NCBI GenBank assembly: GCA_964585685.1
Contig: CAZPEP010000053.1
Location: forward strand, 1 to 22,364
Reading direction: 5' to 3'
Length of the DNA: 22,364 bases
Source of the DNA: JALHVH01 sp964585685
Lineage (GTDB): Bacteria > Acidobacteriota > Aminicenantia > Aminicenantales > Saccharicenantaceae
The notes below the pieces were generated by a model, which had not been told where the DNA came from, made no database searches, and was given only the letters and a program-made list of their open reading frames with translations. Shown piece after piece: positions 7,129 to 13,708 of this stretch. The stretch's first letter is position 1. Each line of letters begins with the position of its first letter. A program made the translations under genes and the position numbers.

Positions 7129-8169
7129 TCAGGACTTGCCGTTGAACAGTTTCTTCTGCGGGGACGGGCGGTGCTCGTGGGGGTCCTCGAAGCCGAGGTG
7201 CTCATACGCCCGGGGCGTGAGCATCCGGCCGCGCGTCGTCCGCTCGAGGAAGCCGATCCGCATCAGAAAGGGCTCGTAGATGGACTCGATGGTGTCCTTC
7301 TCCTCGTCGATGGCCGCGGCGATCGTGCCGATGCCGACGGGCCCGCCGCCGAAGTTCTCGAGGATGGTCGTCAGGATCTTCCGGTCGACGTCGTCGAGGC
7401 CCACGGCGTCGACCTCCATCATGTCCATGGCATGGCGGGCCTGTTTGGCCGTGATGACGCCGTCGCCCTTGACGTCGACATAGTCGCGGACTCTCCGAAG
7501 GAGGCGGTTGGCCACGCGCGGCGTCCCCCGCGACCTCAAGGCGATCTCCCCAGCCCCGGCATCGTCGATCTGGACGTTGAGCAGGGCCGCGGACCTCCGG
7601 ATAACCTTTTTGAGGTCTTCGTCCTTGTAGTAATCGAGCCGGTGGACGATGCCGAAGCGCCCCCTGAGGGGGGCCGTGATGCGCCCTGCCCGGGTCGTCG
7701 CTCCGATGAGGGTGTATTTCTTGATCTTGAGCTTGTGACTGCGGGCGCTCGGGCCCTGCCCGATGATAATGTCCAGGCTGAAGTCCTCCATGGCCGAATA
7801 GAGGATCTCCTCGACCGAGGGCTGGAGCCGGTGGATCTCATCGATGAAAAGGACTTCTTTCTCCTGCAGGTTGGTCAGGATGGCCGACAGGTCCCCTGTC
7901 CGCTCGATGACCGGCCCAGAGGTCGGTTTGATGCCCACTCCCATCTCCTTGGCGATAAGGTAGGCCAGGCTCGTCTTGCCCAGTCCCGGGGGGCCGTAGA
8001 GGAGGACGTGGTCGAGGTGCTCGCCCCGCTTCCTCGCGGCCTCGATGAAGATCTTCAGGTTGGCCTTGATGGTGTCCTGGCCGACGAACTCGTCAAAGCT
8101 CCTGGGCCGAAGGCTGTCCTCGAAAAGGACGTCCTCCTTGGTCCGGACGGGGCTGAGGATCGCCGGCAT
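7129..8169 (-). CDS. ruvB: Holliday junction branch migration ATPase RuvB
   Basis: RuvB is the hexameric AAA+ motor that, with RuvA, drives branch migration of Holliday junctions. The 346-residue protein has Walker A GPPGLGKT (59-66), Walker B VLFIDEIHRL, sensor 1 TLIGATTRAG, the arginine-finger segment APLRGRFGIVHRLDYY, and the C-terminal winged helix (GGGPVGIGTIAAAIDEE...RTTRGRMLTPRAYEHLG). All catalytic parts are present. A GGAG site lies about 10 nt before the ATG and touches the 3' arm of a strong GC hairpin in the 46-bp gap from ruvA. The gene is inside the yebC-ruvC-ruvA-ruvB-queA set. Confidence 0.98.
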   Translation of the reverse strand: MPAILSPVRTKEDVLFEDSLRPRSFDEFVGQDTIKANLKIFIEAARKRGEHLDHVLLYGPPGLGKTSLAYLIAKEMGVGIKPTSGPVIERTGDLSAILTNLQEKEVLFIDEIHRLQPSVEEILYSAMEDFSLDIIIGQGPSARSHKLKIKKYTLIGATTRAGRITAPLRGRFGIVHRLDYYKDEDLKKVIRRSAALLNVQIDDAGAGEIALRSRGTPRVANRLLRRVRDYVDVKGDGVITAKQARHAMDMMEVDAVGLDDVDRKILTTILENFGGGPVGIGTIAAAIDEEKDTIESIYEPFLMRIGFLERTTRGRMLTPRAYEHLGFEDPHEHRPSPQKKLFNGKS

Positions 8170-8182
8170 CAGCAGGGCTCTC

Positions 8183-8203
8183 CGGCCGCGGACGACGCGG
8201 CCG
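8183..8203 (-). promoter_or_regulatory. GC hairpin before the ruvB ribosome site
   Basis: CGGCCGCG and CGCGGCCG form a perfect 8-bp all-GC stem with a 5-nt loop (8191-8195), in the gap between ruvA and ruvB. In the mRNA its 3' arm ends on the first G of the GGAG site of ruvB. It has no T run, so it is not a classic terminator. It could tune ruvB translation or protect an mRNA end. Confidence 0.45.
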
Positions 8204-8215
8204 CCCCGAGGCCCG

Positions 8216-8803
8216 TCAGATTCTGGCCATGTTTTTCAGGCATTCCCGAAGCATCCTTTCGAATCCGGCCTCTTCCGGGACGGCTGCCAGGACCTTGTCC
8301 ACGGTCGGTTCGATCTCCTTCCGCCGGAAGCCGAGGTTGGTCAGGGCGGAGACGAGGTCCTCCTTCTCTTTCGAGCCTTTGGTCGCGAGGACCATCTCCT
8401 TCTTCTCGATCTTGTCCTGGAGCTCCATGGCCACCCGGAGGGCGGTCTTCTTCCCGATCCCCGGGATGAGCGAGATCCGGGCGATGTCGGTCCGCCGGAC
8501 GGCGTCCTCGAGCTCGGCCGGCTCGATCCCGGACAGGATGTTCGTCGCGAGCTTCGGCCCGATGCCCGAGATCCCGATGAGCTTCAGGAATATTTCCTTC
8601 TCCGCGGACGTCGCGAACCCGAAAAGGGCGAGGGTGCTGTCCGTCATGTGGGTGTGGATGAGCAGTTCGACCTCGGAACCGATCTCGCCCAGCTTGAAGA
8701 ACGTGGACAGGGGTATGGCGGCCGAGTAGCCGACGCCGCCGATGTCGACGACGACCTGGTTGGTCTGCTTCCGGATCAGCGTTCCCTTGAGATAAGCGAT
8801 CAT
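8216..8803 (-). CDS. ruvA: Holliday junction-binding protein RuvA
   Basis: RuvA is the tetrameric junction-binding partner of RuvB. The 195-residue protein shows the three usual domains. Domain I is an OB fold (MIAYLKGTLIRKQ...VVDIGGVGYSAAIPLST). Domain II holds two helix-hairpin-helix motifs (LIGISGIGPKLATNILSG and SLIPGIGKKTALRVAMEL). Domain III is the C-terminal RuvB-binding three-helix domain (LVSALTNLGFRRKEIEPTVDKVL). The ATG at 8803 has no clear Shine-Dalgarno sequence but lies just after a good internal promoter. The gap to ruvC is 84 bp, wider than the other spacings in the set. Confidence 0.97.
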   Translation of the reverse strand: MIAYLKGTLIRKQTNQVVVDIGGVGYSAAIPLSTFFKLGEIGSEVELLIHTHMTDSTLALFGFATSAEKEIFLKLIGISGIGPKLATNILSGIEPAELEDAVRRTDIARISLIPGIGKKTALRVAMELQDKIEKKEMVLATKGSKEKEDLVSALTNLGFRRKEIEPTVDKVLAAVPEEAGFERMLRECLKNMARI

Positions 8804-8812
8804 ATCGTCTTC

Positions 8813-8848
8813 ATTCTAAGATAAGAGCGCCCCAAAATCAAAGGGCGC
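8813..8848 (-). promoter_or_regulatory. ruvA: Internal promoter for ruvAB-queA, with hairpin
   Basis: On the minus strand, TTGATT (8841-8836) and TAGAAT (8818-8813) are separated by 17 bp. The -10 ends 9 nt before the ruvA ATG, so the leader would be about 2-3 nt. The -35 lies inside the 10-nt loop of a GCGCCC/GGGCGC inverted repeat (8827-8832 and 8843-8848). No T tract follows the stem, so termination is doubtful. The layout suggests ruvAB-queA can be transcribed apart from yebC-ruvC. Confidence 0.45.
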
Positions 8849-8887
8849 GGGTTCTCGGGTTCTCGCTCACCCCCCTGCGGACCCGAT

Positions 8888-9382
8888 TCACGCGCCTTCG
8901 ACGGCATTCCGGAAGATCCGGACGTTGAGGTGGCAGATGGCCGCGGCCAGGGCGTCGGAGGCGTCCAGGGAGAGGGTGTCGTCATCGAGGTTGAGGAGCG
9001 TCTTGACCATCGTCCGGACCTGGTCCTTGTCCGCTTGGCCGTAGCCCGTGACGGCCTTCTTGATCTCGAGGGCCGAGTACTCGGAGAGCCCGACGGCCTT
9101 CGACGCCAGGGCCACGAGGATCGCCCCCCGGACCTGGCCCAGGGATAGGGCCGTCCGGACGTTCTGGGCGAAGAAGGCGTTCTCGATGACGGCTTCCTCC
9201 GGCCCGAACCTATCCAGGATCTTTTCGAGCTCGGTCCGGATCTCGTTCAGACGGTCGGGAAAAGGGAGCTTGGGGGAGGGCTTGATGATGCCGTAGACGA
9301 CCGGAACGTAGGAATTGTTCACCAGCTCGACGACCCCGAACCCGGTGGATCGAAGGCTCGGATCGATCCCCAGGACCCTCAT
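8888..9382 (-). CDS. ruvC: Holliday junction resolvase RuvC
   Basis: RuvC is the dimeric RNase H-fold endonuclease that cuts Holliday junctions. The 164-residue protein has the four acidic catalytic residues in the expected places: Asp7 (LGIDPSL), Glu67 (AVIENAF), Asp140 and Asp143 (LDASDALAAAICH). FAQNVRTALSLGQVRGAIL and the LEIKKAVTGYGQADKDQV segment are also typical of the family. It starts 12 bp after the yebC stop with no obvious ribosome site, so it is likely translated by coupling. It is the second gene of the set. Confidence 0.97.
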   Translation of the reverse strand: MRVLGIDPSLRSTGFGVVELVNNSYVPVVYGIIKPSPKLPFPDRLNEIRTELEKILDRFGPEEAVIENAFFAQNVRTALSLGQVRGAILVALASKAVGLSEYSALEIKKAVTGYGQADKDQVRTMVKTLLNLDDDTLSLDASDALAAAICHLNVRIFRNAVEGA

Positions 9383-9394
9383 GCGGTCCGGCCC

Positions 9395-10144
9395 TCAGGC
9401 CTGCTCGAGGCGCGCGAGCTCCTCTTCGTCGATATCGAAGTTGACGGCGACCGTCTGGACGTCGTCGTGGTCCTCCAGCTCGTCGACGAGCTTCAGGGCC
9501 TGCTGGGCCTGTTTTCCTTCGAGCTTCGTGTAATCCTGCGGTATGTACCCGACGTTGGAGTCCGCGACCTCGATCCCGGCCGCCTTGACGGCCTCGAGGA
9601 CGGCCTCGTAGGCCTCGGGCGAGGTCGTGATCTCCCACATCTTGTCCTCGTCCTTGATGTCCTCGGCCCCGGCGTTCAGGGCGATGTCCATGAGCTTTTC
9701 CTCGGCGGCCTTGGCCTTTTCGACATCGATGTAGCCCTGCCGCCTGAACCGGTAGGCGACGCATCCTTGCTCGCCGATCCGGCCGCCGTTCTTGAGGAAG
9801 ATGTGGCGGACCTCCGAGACCGTGCGGTTCTTGTTGTCCGAGAGCGCCGTGATGTAGATGGCGGCGCCGCCCGGCCCGTATCCCTCGTAGATGATCTCCT
9901 CGATCTGGGAGCCCTCGAGCTGGCCGGTGCCCTTCTGGATGGCCCGCTTGATGTTGTCGGCGGGCATGTTGACGGTCTTGGCGTCGTTGATGGCCTTTCT
10001 CAAGCGGGCGTTGGTGTCGGGATCGCCGCCGCCGCGCGCGGCCATCGTCAGCTCGCGGATGATCTTGGTGAAGATCTTGCCCCGTTTGGCGTCGGTCGCG
10101 GCCTTTTTATGCTTGATGGAAGACCACTTCGAATGTCCAGACAT
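9395..10144 (-). CDS. yebC: YebC/PmpR-family (TACO1-like) protein
   Basis: The start at 10144 is set by AAGGAG (10156-10151) six bases upstream and by the hallmark N-terminus MSGHSKWSSIKHKKAATDAKRG. Longer in-frame versions add a non-conserved leader. The 249-residue protein is full length: KIFTKIIRELTMAAR, then DNIKRAIQKGTG, the acidic EEIIYEGYGPGGAAI segment, FLKNGG, and the C-terminal LVDELEDHDDVQTVAVNFDI. Family members were first described as transcription regulators. More recent work on YebC and TACO1 ties them to ribosomes and relief of stalling at proline stretches. Which role applies here cannot be read. It heads the yebC-ruvC-ruvA-ruvB-queA set, an order seen in many bacteria, and is divergent from copA across 168 bp. 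Confidence 0.97.
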   Translation of the reverse strand: MSGHSKWSSIKHKKAATDAKRGKIFTKIIRELTMAARGGGDPDTNARLRKAINDAKTVNMPADNIKRAIQKGTGQLEGSQIEEIIYEGYGPGGAAIYITALSDNKNRTVSEVRHIFLKNGGRIGEQGCVAYRFRRQGYIDVEKAKAAEEKLMDIALNAGAEDIKDEDKMWEITTSPEAYEAVLEAVKAAGIEVADSNVGYIPQDYTKLEGKQAQQALKLVDELEDHDDVQTVAVNFDIDEEELARLEQA

Positions 10145-10172
10145 GGTGTTCTCCTTGAAGAATGACGGCGGA

Positions 10173-10201
10173 ATTCTAACACAAACCTGCGGGCCATGCA
10201 A
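10173..10201 (-). promoter_or_regulatory. yebC: Promoter of the yebC-ruv-queA set
   Basis: On the minus strand, TTGCAT (10201-10196) is followed by a 17-bp spacer ending in TGT and then TAGAAT (10178-10173). The -10 matches 5 of 6 consensus bases and is extended by TGn. Transcription should start near 10166, giving a leader of about 22 nt that contains the AAGGAG site of yebC. Confidence 0.55.
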
Positions 10202-10238
10202 TATCAAGGGGGCGGCTGTCAAGGAGGTGGCCTAAAAT

Positions 10239-10287
10239 CTATAAATAATATAGGAATAGTGTATCAATAGTCGTTCTGTGATATAAT
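10239..10287 (+). promoter_or_regulatory. copA: copA promoter with possible operator repeats
   Basis: TGATATAAT (10279-10287) is a perfect extended -10. No good -35 lies 16-18 bp upstream. An AT-rich tract upstream holds an inverted repeat CTATA-N5-TATAG (10239-10253) and a direct repeat AATAGT (10255-10260 and 10266-10271) with an 11-bp period, about one helical turn. The missing -35 and the repeats suggest control by an activator or repressor, plausibly copper-responsive. The regulator is not in the window. Transcription would start near 10294, just before the AGGAGG at 10301. Confidence 0.5.
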
Positions 10288-10312
10288 GATCGGGAACGCA
10301 AGGAGGGAGATC

Positions 10313-12565
10313 ATGACGGAGAACAAGGCCCGCAAGGCTGCCGAGAGGGTCGAGCTGGCCATCGAAGGCATCTCCTGCGCGTCCTGCGCGGCCCGCATCG
10401 AGAAAGCCTTCCTTACCGTGCCCGGGGTGGTCCGGGCTGCGGTCAACATGGCGACTCACCACGCCCGCGTGGAGTATCTTCCCGACATGATCGGACTGCC
10501 TGGGCTCCATAAGGCCGTGGAATCGGCTGGGTATAAGGTCGTCGGGGCGGATACCTCCGGCGCGCCGGGAGACCCGGAACGGGCCTTTCGCGAGAAGGAG
10601 TACCGGACCCTCAAATCCAAAGTCATCGTCGGGGCCGTCCTCGGCTTCCTCGTCTTCCTGGGATCCATGGGGCACTGGTTCCCCTGGGTCCCGGCCTTCC
10701 TCCGAAACCCCTTCGTCCTGTGGGCCCTGGCGACGCCCGTCCAGATCGTCCTCGGCCTCCAGTTCTACCGCGGGGCCTGGGGAGCTCTCAAACACCGGAC
10801 AGCCGACATGAATACGCTTGTGGCCGTCGGCACATCCGCGGCCTACCTCTACAGCGCGATCGCGACCCTCTTCCCTTCGCTCTTCCATCGGGCAGGGGTC
10901 ATGCCCGCGGTCTATTTCGACACCTCCGCCCTGATCATTGTCCTCATCCTCTTCGGCCGCACGCTTGAGGCCCGGGCCAGGGGAAAGGCTTCGGACGCCA
11001 TCCGGCGGCTCGCCGGCCTGGCGCCCCGGACCGCGCGGGTCGTCAGGGACGGGGGAGAGGCCGATATCCCCGTCGAGGACGTCGCGCCGGGCGATATCAT
11101 CCTGGTCCGGCCCGGCGAAAGGATCCCGGTCGACGGGACCGTCCTCGACGGGAGCTCGGCCGTGGACGAGTCCATGATCACCGGGGAAAGCCTCCCTGTG
11201 GGCAAGATACCCGGTTCGGAGATCATCGGAGCCACGATCAACCGGTCCGGGAGCTTTCGTTTCCGGGCGACGAAGGTCGGGAAGGACACGGTCCTAGCCC
11301 AGATCATCCGGCTCGTCCGGGAAGCCCAGGGGTCGAAGGCGCCCATCCAGCGGCTGGCCGACGTTATTGCGGGCTATTTTGTTCCGGCCGTCATGGCTGT
11401 CGCCGTCGTCACGTTCGCCGTCTGGTACGCCTTCGGCCCGACGCCCCGCCTGACCTTCGCCCTCGTCAATTTCGTGGCCGTGCTGATCATCGCCTGTCCC
11501 TGCGCCCTGGGCCTGGCGACCCCGACCGCCGTGATGGTCGGGACGGGGAGGGGCGCCGAGCGGGGGATCCTCATCAGGGGTGGGGAAAGTTTGGAGACGG
11601 CCCACAAAGTGGACACCGTCGTCTTTGACAAGACGGGGACCCTGACCCGGGGCGAGCCGAAGGTCACGGACATCGTCGCTCTGGAGCCCTTTTCCGGAGA
11701 GGACGTCCTGAAATTCGCGGCGAGCGCAGAGAGACGCTCCGAGCATCCTCTGGGTGGGGCCGTCGTCCGGAGGGCCGGGGAGAAGGGACTCGAGCTTGCG
11801 GAGCCCTCGGACTTTCGGGCCCTCGAGGGGTTGGGTGTCGCCGCCGGCGTGGCGGGCCGCGACGTCCTCATCGGGAGCCCGAAGATGATGGCGGAGAAGG
11901 GCGTTGATGCGGGAGAGCTTATCCCGACGGCTGACGCGTTTGCCGCCGAGGGGAAGACCGCCGTCCTCGTCGCGATCGACGGCCGGGCCGTCGGGCTCTT
12001 GGCGATCGCCGATACGCTCAAGGACGGCGCTGCGGAAGCTGTGGAACGGCTGAAGAAGCTCGGCTTGGAGGTCGTCATGCTGACCGGGGACGATCGGCGG
12101 ACCGCCGAAGCCATCGCCCGCGAGGCGGGAATCGACAGGGTCATCGCGGGGGTCCTGCCGTGCCAGAAGGCTGACGAGATCCGGCGGCTTCGATCCGAAG
12201 GGAAGACGGTGGCCATGGTGGGCGACGGGATCAACGACGCGCCCGCCCTGGCCCTGGCCGACGTCGGGATCGCCATTGGGACGGGCACCGACGTGGCCAT
12301 GGAAGCCTCGGACATCACCCTGATCAAGGGAGACCTCGACGGCGTGGCCTCGGCCATCGCCCTCAGCCGCCGAACCATTCGGACGATCCGGCAGAACCTG
12401 TTCTGGGCGTTCATCTATAACGTCGTCGGCATCCCCATCGCGGCCGGGGTCCTCTACCCGTTCTTCCGTGTGCTCCTCGACCCGGTCATCGCTTCGGTCG
12501 CCATGGCCTTCAGCTCGGTGTCCGTGGTATCGAATTCGCTCAGGCTGAGGAGGGCGAAGATATGA
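10313..12565 (+). CDS. copA: Copper-exporting P1B-type ATPase
   Basis: CopA pumps Cu(I) from the cytoplasm across the inner membrane using ATP. The start at 10313 follows AGGAGG by 6 nt; a start nine codons earlier has no such site. The 750-residue protein has one N-terminal metal-binding domain with GISCASC (Cys22, Cys25). The actuator motif is TGES. The membrane motif C395-P-C397 is followed by the phosphorylation site D439KTGT, then SEHPLG and MVGDGINDAPALA. FIYNVVGIP in helix 7 and MAFSSVSVVSNS in helix 8 are the YN and MxxSS signatures of Cu(I)-selective P1B-1 pumps. Eight membrane helices are expected. The gene is divergent from yebC and is followed by a short candidate ORF and a YHS/Met-rich protein gene, supporting a copper-resistance role. 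Confidence 0.96.
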   Translation: MTENKARKAAERVELAIEGISCASCAARIEKAFLTVPGVVRAAVNMATHHARVEYLPDMIGLPGLHKAVESAGYKVVGADTSGAPGDPERAFREKEYRTLKSKVIVGAVLGFLVFLGSMGHWFPWVPAFLRNPFVLWALATPVQIVLGLQFYRGAWGALKHRTADMNTLVAVGTSAAYLYSAIATLFPSLFHRAGVMPAVYFDTSALIIVLILFGRTLEARARGKASDAIRRLAGLAPRTARVVRDGGEADIPVEDVAPGDIILVRPGERIPVDGTVLDGSSAVDESMITGESLPVGKIPGSEIIGATINRSGSFRFRATKVGKDTVLAQIIRLVREAQGSKAPIQRLADVIAGYFVPAVMAVAVVTFAVWYAFGPTPRLTFALVNFVAVLIIACPCALGLATPTAVMVGTGRGAERGILIRGGESLETAHKVDTVVFDKTGTLTRGEPKVTDIVALEPFSGEDVLKFAASAERRSEHPLGGAVVRRAGEKGLELAEPSDFRALEGLGVAAGVAGRDVLIGSPKMMAEKGVDAGELIPTADAFAAEGKTAVLVAIDGRAVGLLAIADTLKDGAAEAVERLKKLGLEVVMLTGDDRRTAEAIAREAGIDRVIAGVLPCQKADEIRRLRSEGKTVAMVGDGINDAPALALADVGIAIGTGTDVAMEASDITLIKGDLDGVASAIALSRRTIRTIRQNLFWAFIYNVVGIPIAAGVLYPFFRVLLDPVIASVAMAFSSVSVVSNSLRLRRAKI

Positions 12566-12642
12566 GCGAAACGGGCGAGACAAGCAAGGCTTGCGAGACA
12601 GGAACGTGGGATGAAACGGAAAGGATGCGGCGGGTGTTATAA
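12562..12642 (+). CDS. Possible 26-residue ORF coupled to copA
   Basis: The copA stop overlaps an ATG (ATGA), and AGGAGG at 12548-12553 lies 8 nt before it. The resulting peptide is 26 residues, hydrophilic, Thr/Glu-rich with one Cys, and ends TERMRRVL at a TAA. I recognise no family. The AGGAGG also encodes two Arg codons of the CopA tail, so it may be chance. The ORF contains a direct repeat GCGAGACA (12575-12582 and 12593-12600), which could instead be a regulatory site for the next gene. Treat as tentative. Confidence 0.25.
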   Translation: MSETGETSKACETGTWDETERMRRVL

Positions 12643-12646
12643 GGAT

Positions 12647-12675
12647 TTGGAAGGCCGCGTTGAAACTGATAGAAT
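12647..12675 (+). promoter_or_regulatory. Promoter of the YHS/Met-rich gene
   Basis: TTGGAA (12647-12652), a 17-bp spacer ending in TGA, and TAGAAT (12670-12675) form an extended -10 promoter. Transcription should start near 12682, ahead of the AAGGAG at 12691. The TGATAGAAT element is very like the TGATATAAT of copA, so the two genes may share polymerase preference, but no longer shared operator was seen. Confidence 0.5.
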
Positions 12676-12702
12676 ATTAAGACCAAACGTAAGGAGAAAC
12701 TC

Positions 12703-13419
12703 ATGAAGAAGAACTTCAGGCTATGGGCGATATTCGCCGTCGTCGTCCTGCTCGGCCTCTATGCGGTCGGCCGGCCGGCCGGCGAAGACATGGCCAAGGA
12801 CCCGGTCTGCGGGATGAGCGTCAGGATCGCCGGCGCCGCCCACACGGCCGAACATATCGGGAAGACCTGTTATTTCTGTTCGGAGAACTGCAAGACAGCG
12901 TTCCTCAAGGAGCCGGCCAAGTTCGCCCTTAAGGAAGTGTCCGAAACCTCCGCCCCGGCGGAACATAAGTGTTCCGGGACCTGTTGCCAGGCCGGCTGCA
13001 AGATGTCCGGGATGAAGATGATGCATGGTCAGGCTCTGGCCCCCGGTGTCCCTCCCGCGCCGCCGGTCCCCCCGGTGCCCGGAGCCCCCGCCGCCGCGAT
13101 GCCTGAATGCCCCATGATGAAGGATGCGCCGATGCCGGGTTGCCCGATGATGGGACATGGGGGCATGCGGATGAAAATGATGCACCGAATGCCTATGAAG
13201 CCCGGCATGATGGGACATGGGATGGCGGGCGGCTGCCCGATGTGCGGCGGCATGGCCGGCAAGGCGGAGATCGCCGTCGAGAACACTAAGGACGGCGTCG
13301 TCGTCAAGATCATTTCCAAGGACCCCGAAGCCGTCAAGATGATCCAGGAGCACCTGGCCAAAATGAAGGCCGCCTGCGAGCCCGCGACCTGCCCCGAACA
13401 CGAGAAGGTCAAAGAATAG
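12703..13419 (+). CDS. Membrane-anchored YHS-domain, Met/Cys/His-rich copper protein
   Basis: The start is set by AAGGAG 6 nt upstream. The 238-residue protein has a hydrophobic N-terminal segment (8-22), a signal or anchor without a lipobox. A YHS domain follows (32-74: KDPVCGM, then CYFCSENC with Cys56, Cys59 and Cys63, and FLKEPAKF). Residues 88-184 are rich in Met, Cys and His (KCSGTCC, KMSGMKMMHG, CPMM, MMGHGGMRMKMMHRM, CPMCGGM) and are broken by a proline-rich linker (114-128). MMGHG occurs twice, 20 residues apart. The tail (187-225) reads VENTKDGVVVKIISKDPEAVKMIQEHL, an amphipathic helix ending near CEPATC. YHS/TRASH domains bind soft metals, and Met-rich segments bind Cu(I) outside the cytoplasm. 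An extracytoplasmic copper chaperone or sink receiving metal from CopA is the best guess; function is inferred. Confidence 0.85.
   Translation: MKKNFRLWAIFAVVVLLGLYAVGRPAGEDMAKDPVCGMSVRIAGAAHTAEHIGKTCYFCSENCKTAFLKEPAKFALKEVSETSAPAEHKCSGTCCQAGCKMSGMKMMHGQALAPGVPPAPPVPPVPGAPAAAMPECPMMKDAPMPGCPMMGHGGMRMKMMHRMPMKPGMMGHGMAGGCPMCGGMAGKAEIAVENTKDGVVVKIISKDPEAVKMIQEHLAKMKAACEPATCPEHEKVKE
13147..13221 (+). repeat. In-gene direct repeat in the Met-rich segment
   Basis: ATGATGGGACATGGG occurs at 13147-13161 and again at 13207-13221, exactly 60 bp (20 codons) apart and in frame. Both copies encode MMGHG. It looks like a recent or constrained internal duplication of a metal-binding unit. Confidence 0.6.
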
Positions 13420-13532
13420 AAGAACTCGGCGTGCGGCGATGAAGGTCGCTCCGCTCTCCCCAGGAACCAGTACCGGCCGTCCTCACCGTGTCTCAGGGAA
13501 ATCCTTCCTGAAGACGCGGATTTGCATGTAGC

Positions 13533-13550
13533 CGCAAGCTTCCGCTTGCG
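13533..13550. repeat. REP-like hairpin in the 289-bp gap after the YHS gene
   Basis: CGCAAGC-TTCC-GCTTGCG is a perfect 7-bp stem with a 4-nt loop, set in GTAGCCGCAAGC...GCTTGCGTC. This kind of sequence resembles dispersed GC-rich palindromes of some GC-rich phyla, but copy number cannot be judged here. No T run follows on either strand, so it is not a classic terminator. The rest of 13420-13708, between the YHS gene and the convergent beta-barrel gene, shows no convincing ORF or terminator. Confidence 0.4.
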
Positions 13551-13708
13551 TCTTGGCCGAAGCGCAGTCTAAAGGTGGGGCAAACAGCCGCCGACCTCTG
13601 CCGGTGACACGGACCTTCTCCGAGTCCCCCTTGAAATCATCGAGGGGATTGGGCGAGCCAAGATATAAAATCGATTCGGGCGTGTCACCGTGAAAGCAGC
13701 GATCCCGC

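Noticed and set aside
6043..8469. 808-codon plus-strand open frame
   Set aside because: It is antisense to queA, ruvB and ruvA, whose family motifs are complete. Its product is low-complexity Arg/Gly/Asp-rich with no domain, as expected from the shadow of GC-rich genes.
8827..8848. GCGCCC/GGGCGC stem between ruvC and ruvA as a terminator
   Set aside because: The 10-nt loop is long and TCTTATCTT, not a T tract, follows on the transcribed strand. It fits better as part of the ruvA promoter region.
11294..12583. Long minus-strand open frames across copA
   Set aside because: CopA on the plus strand has all P1B ATPase motifs. The antisense products are Arg/Pro/Asp-rich shadows.
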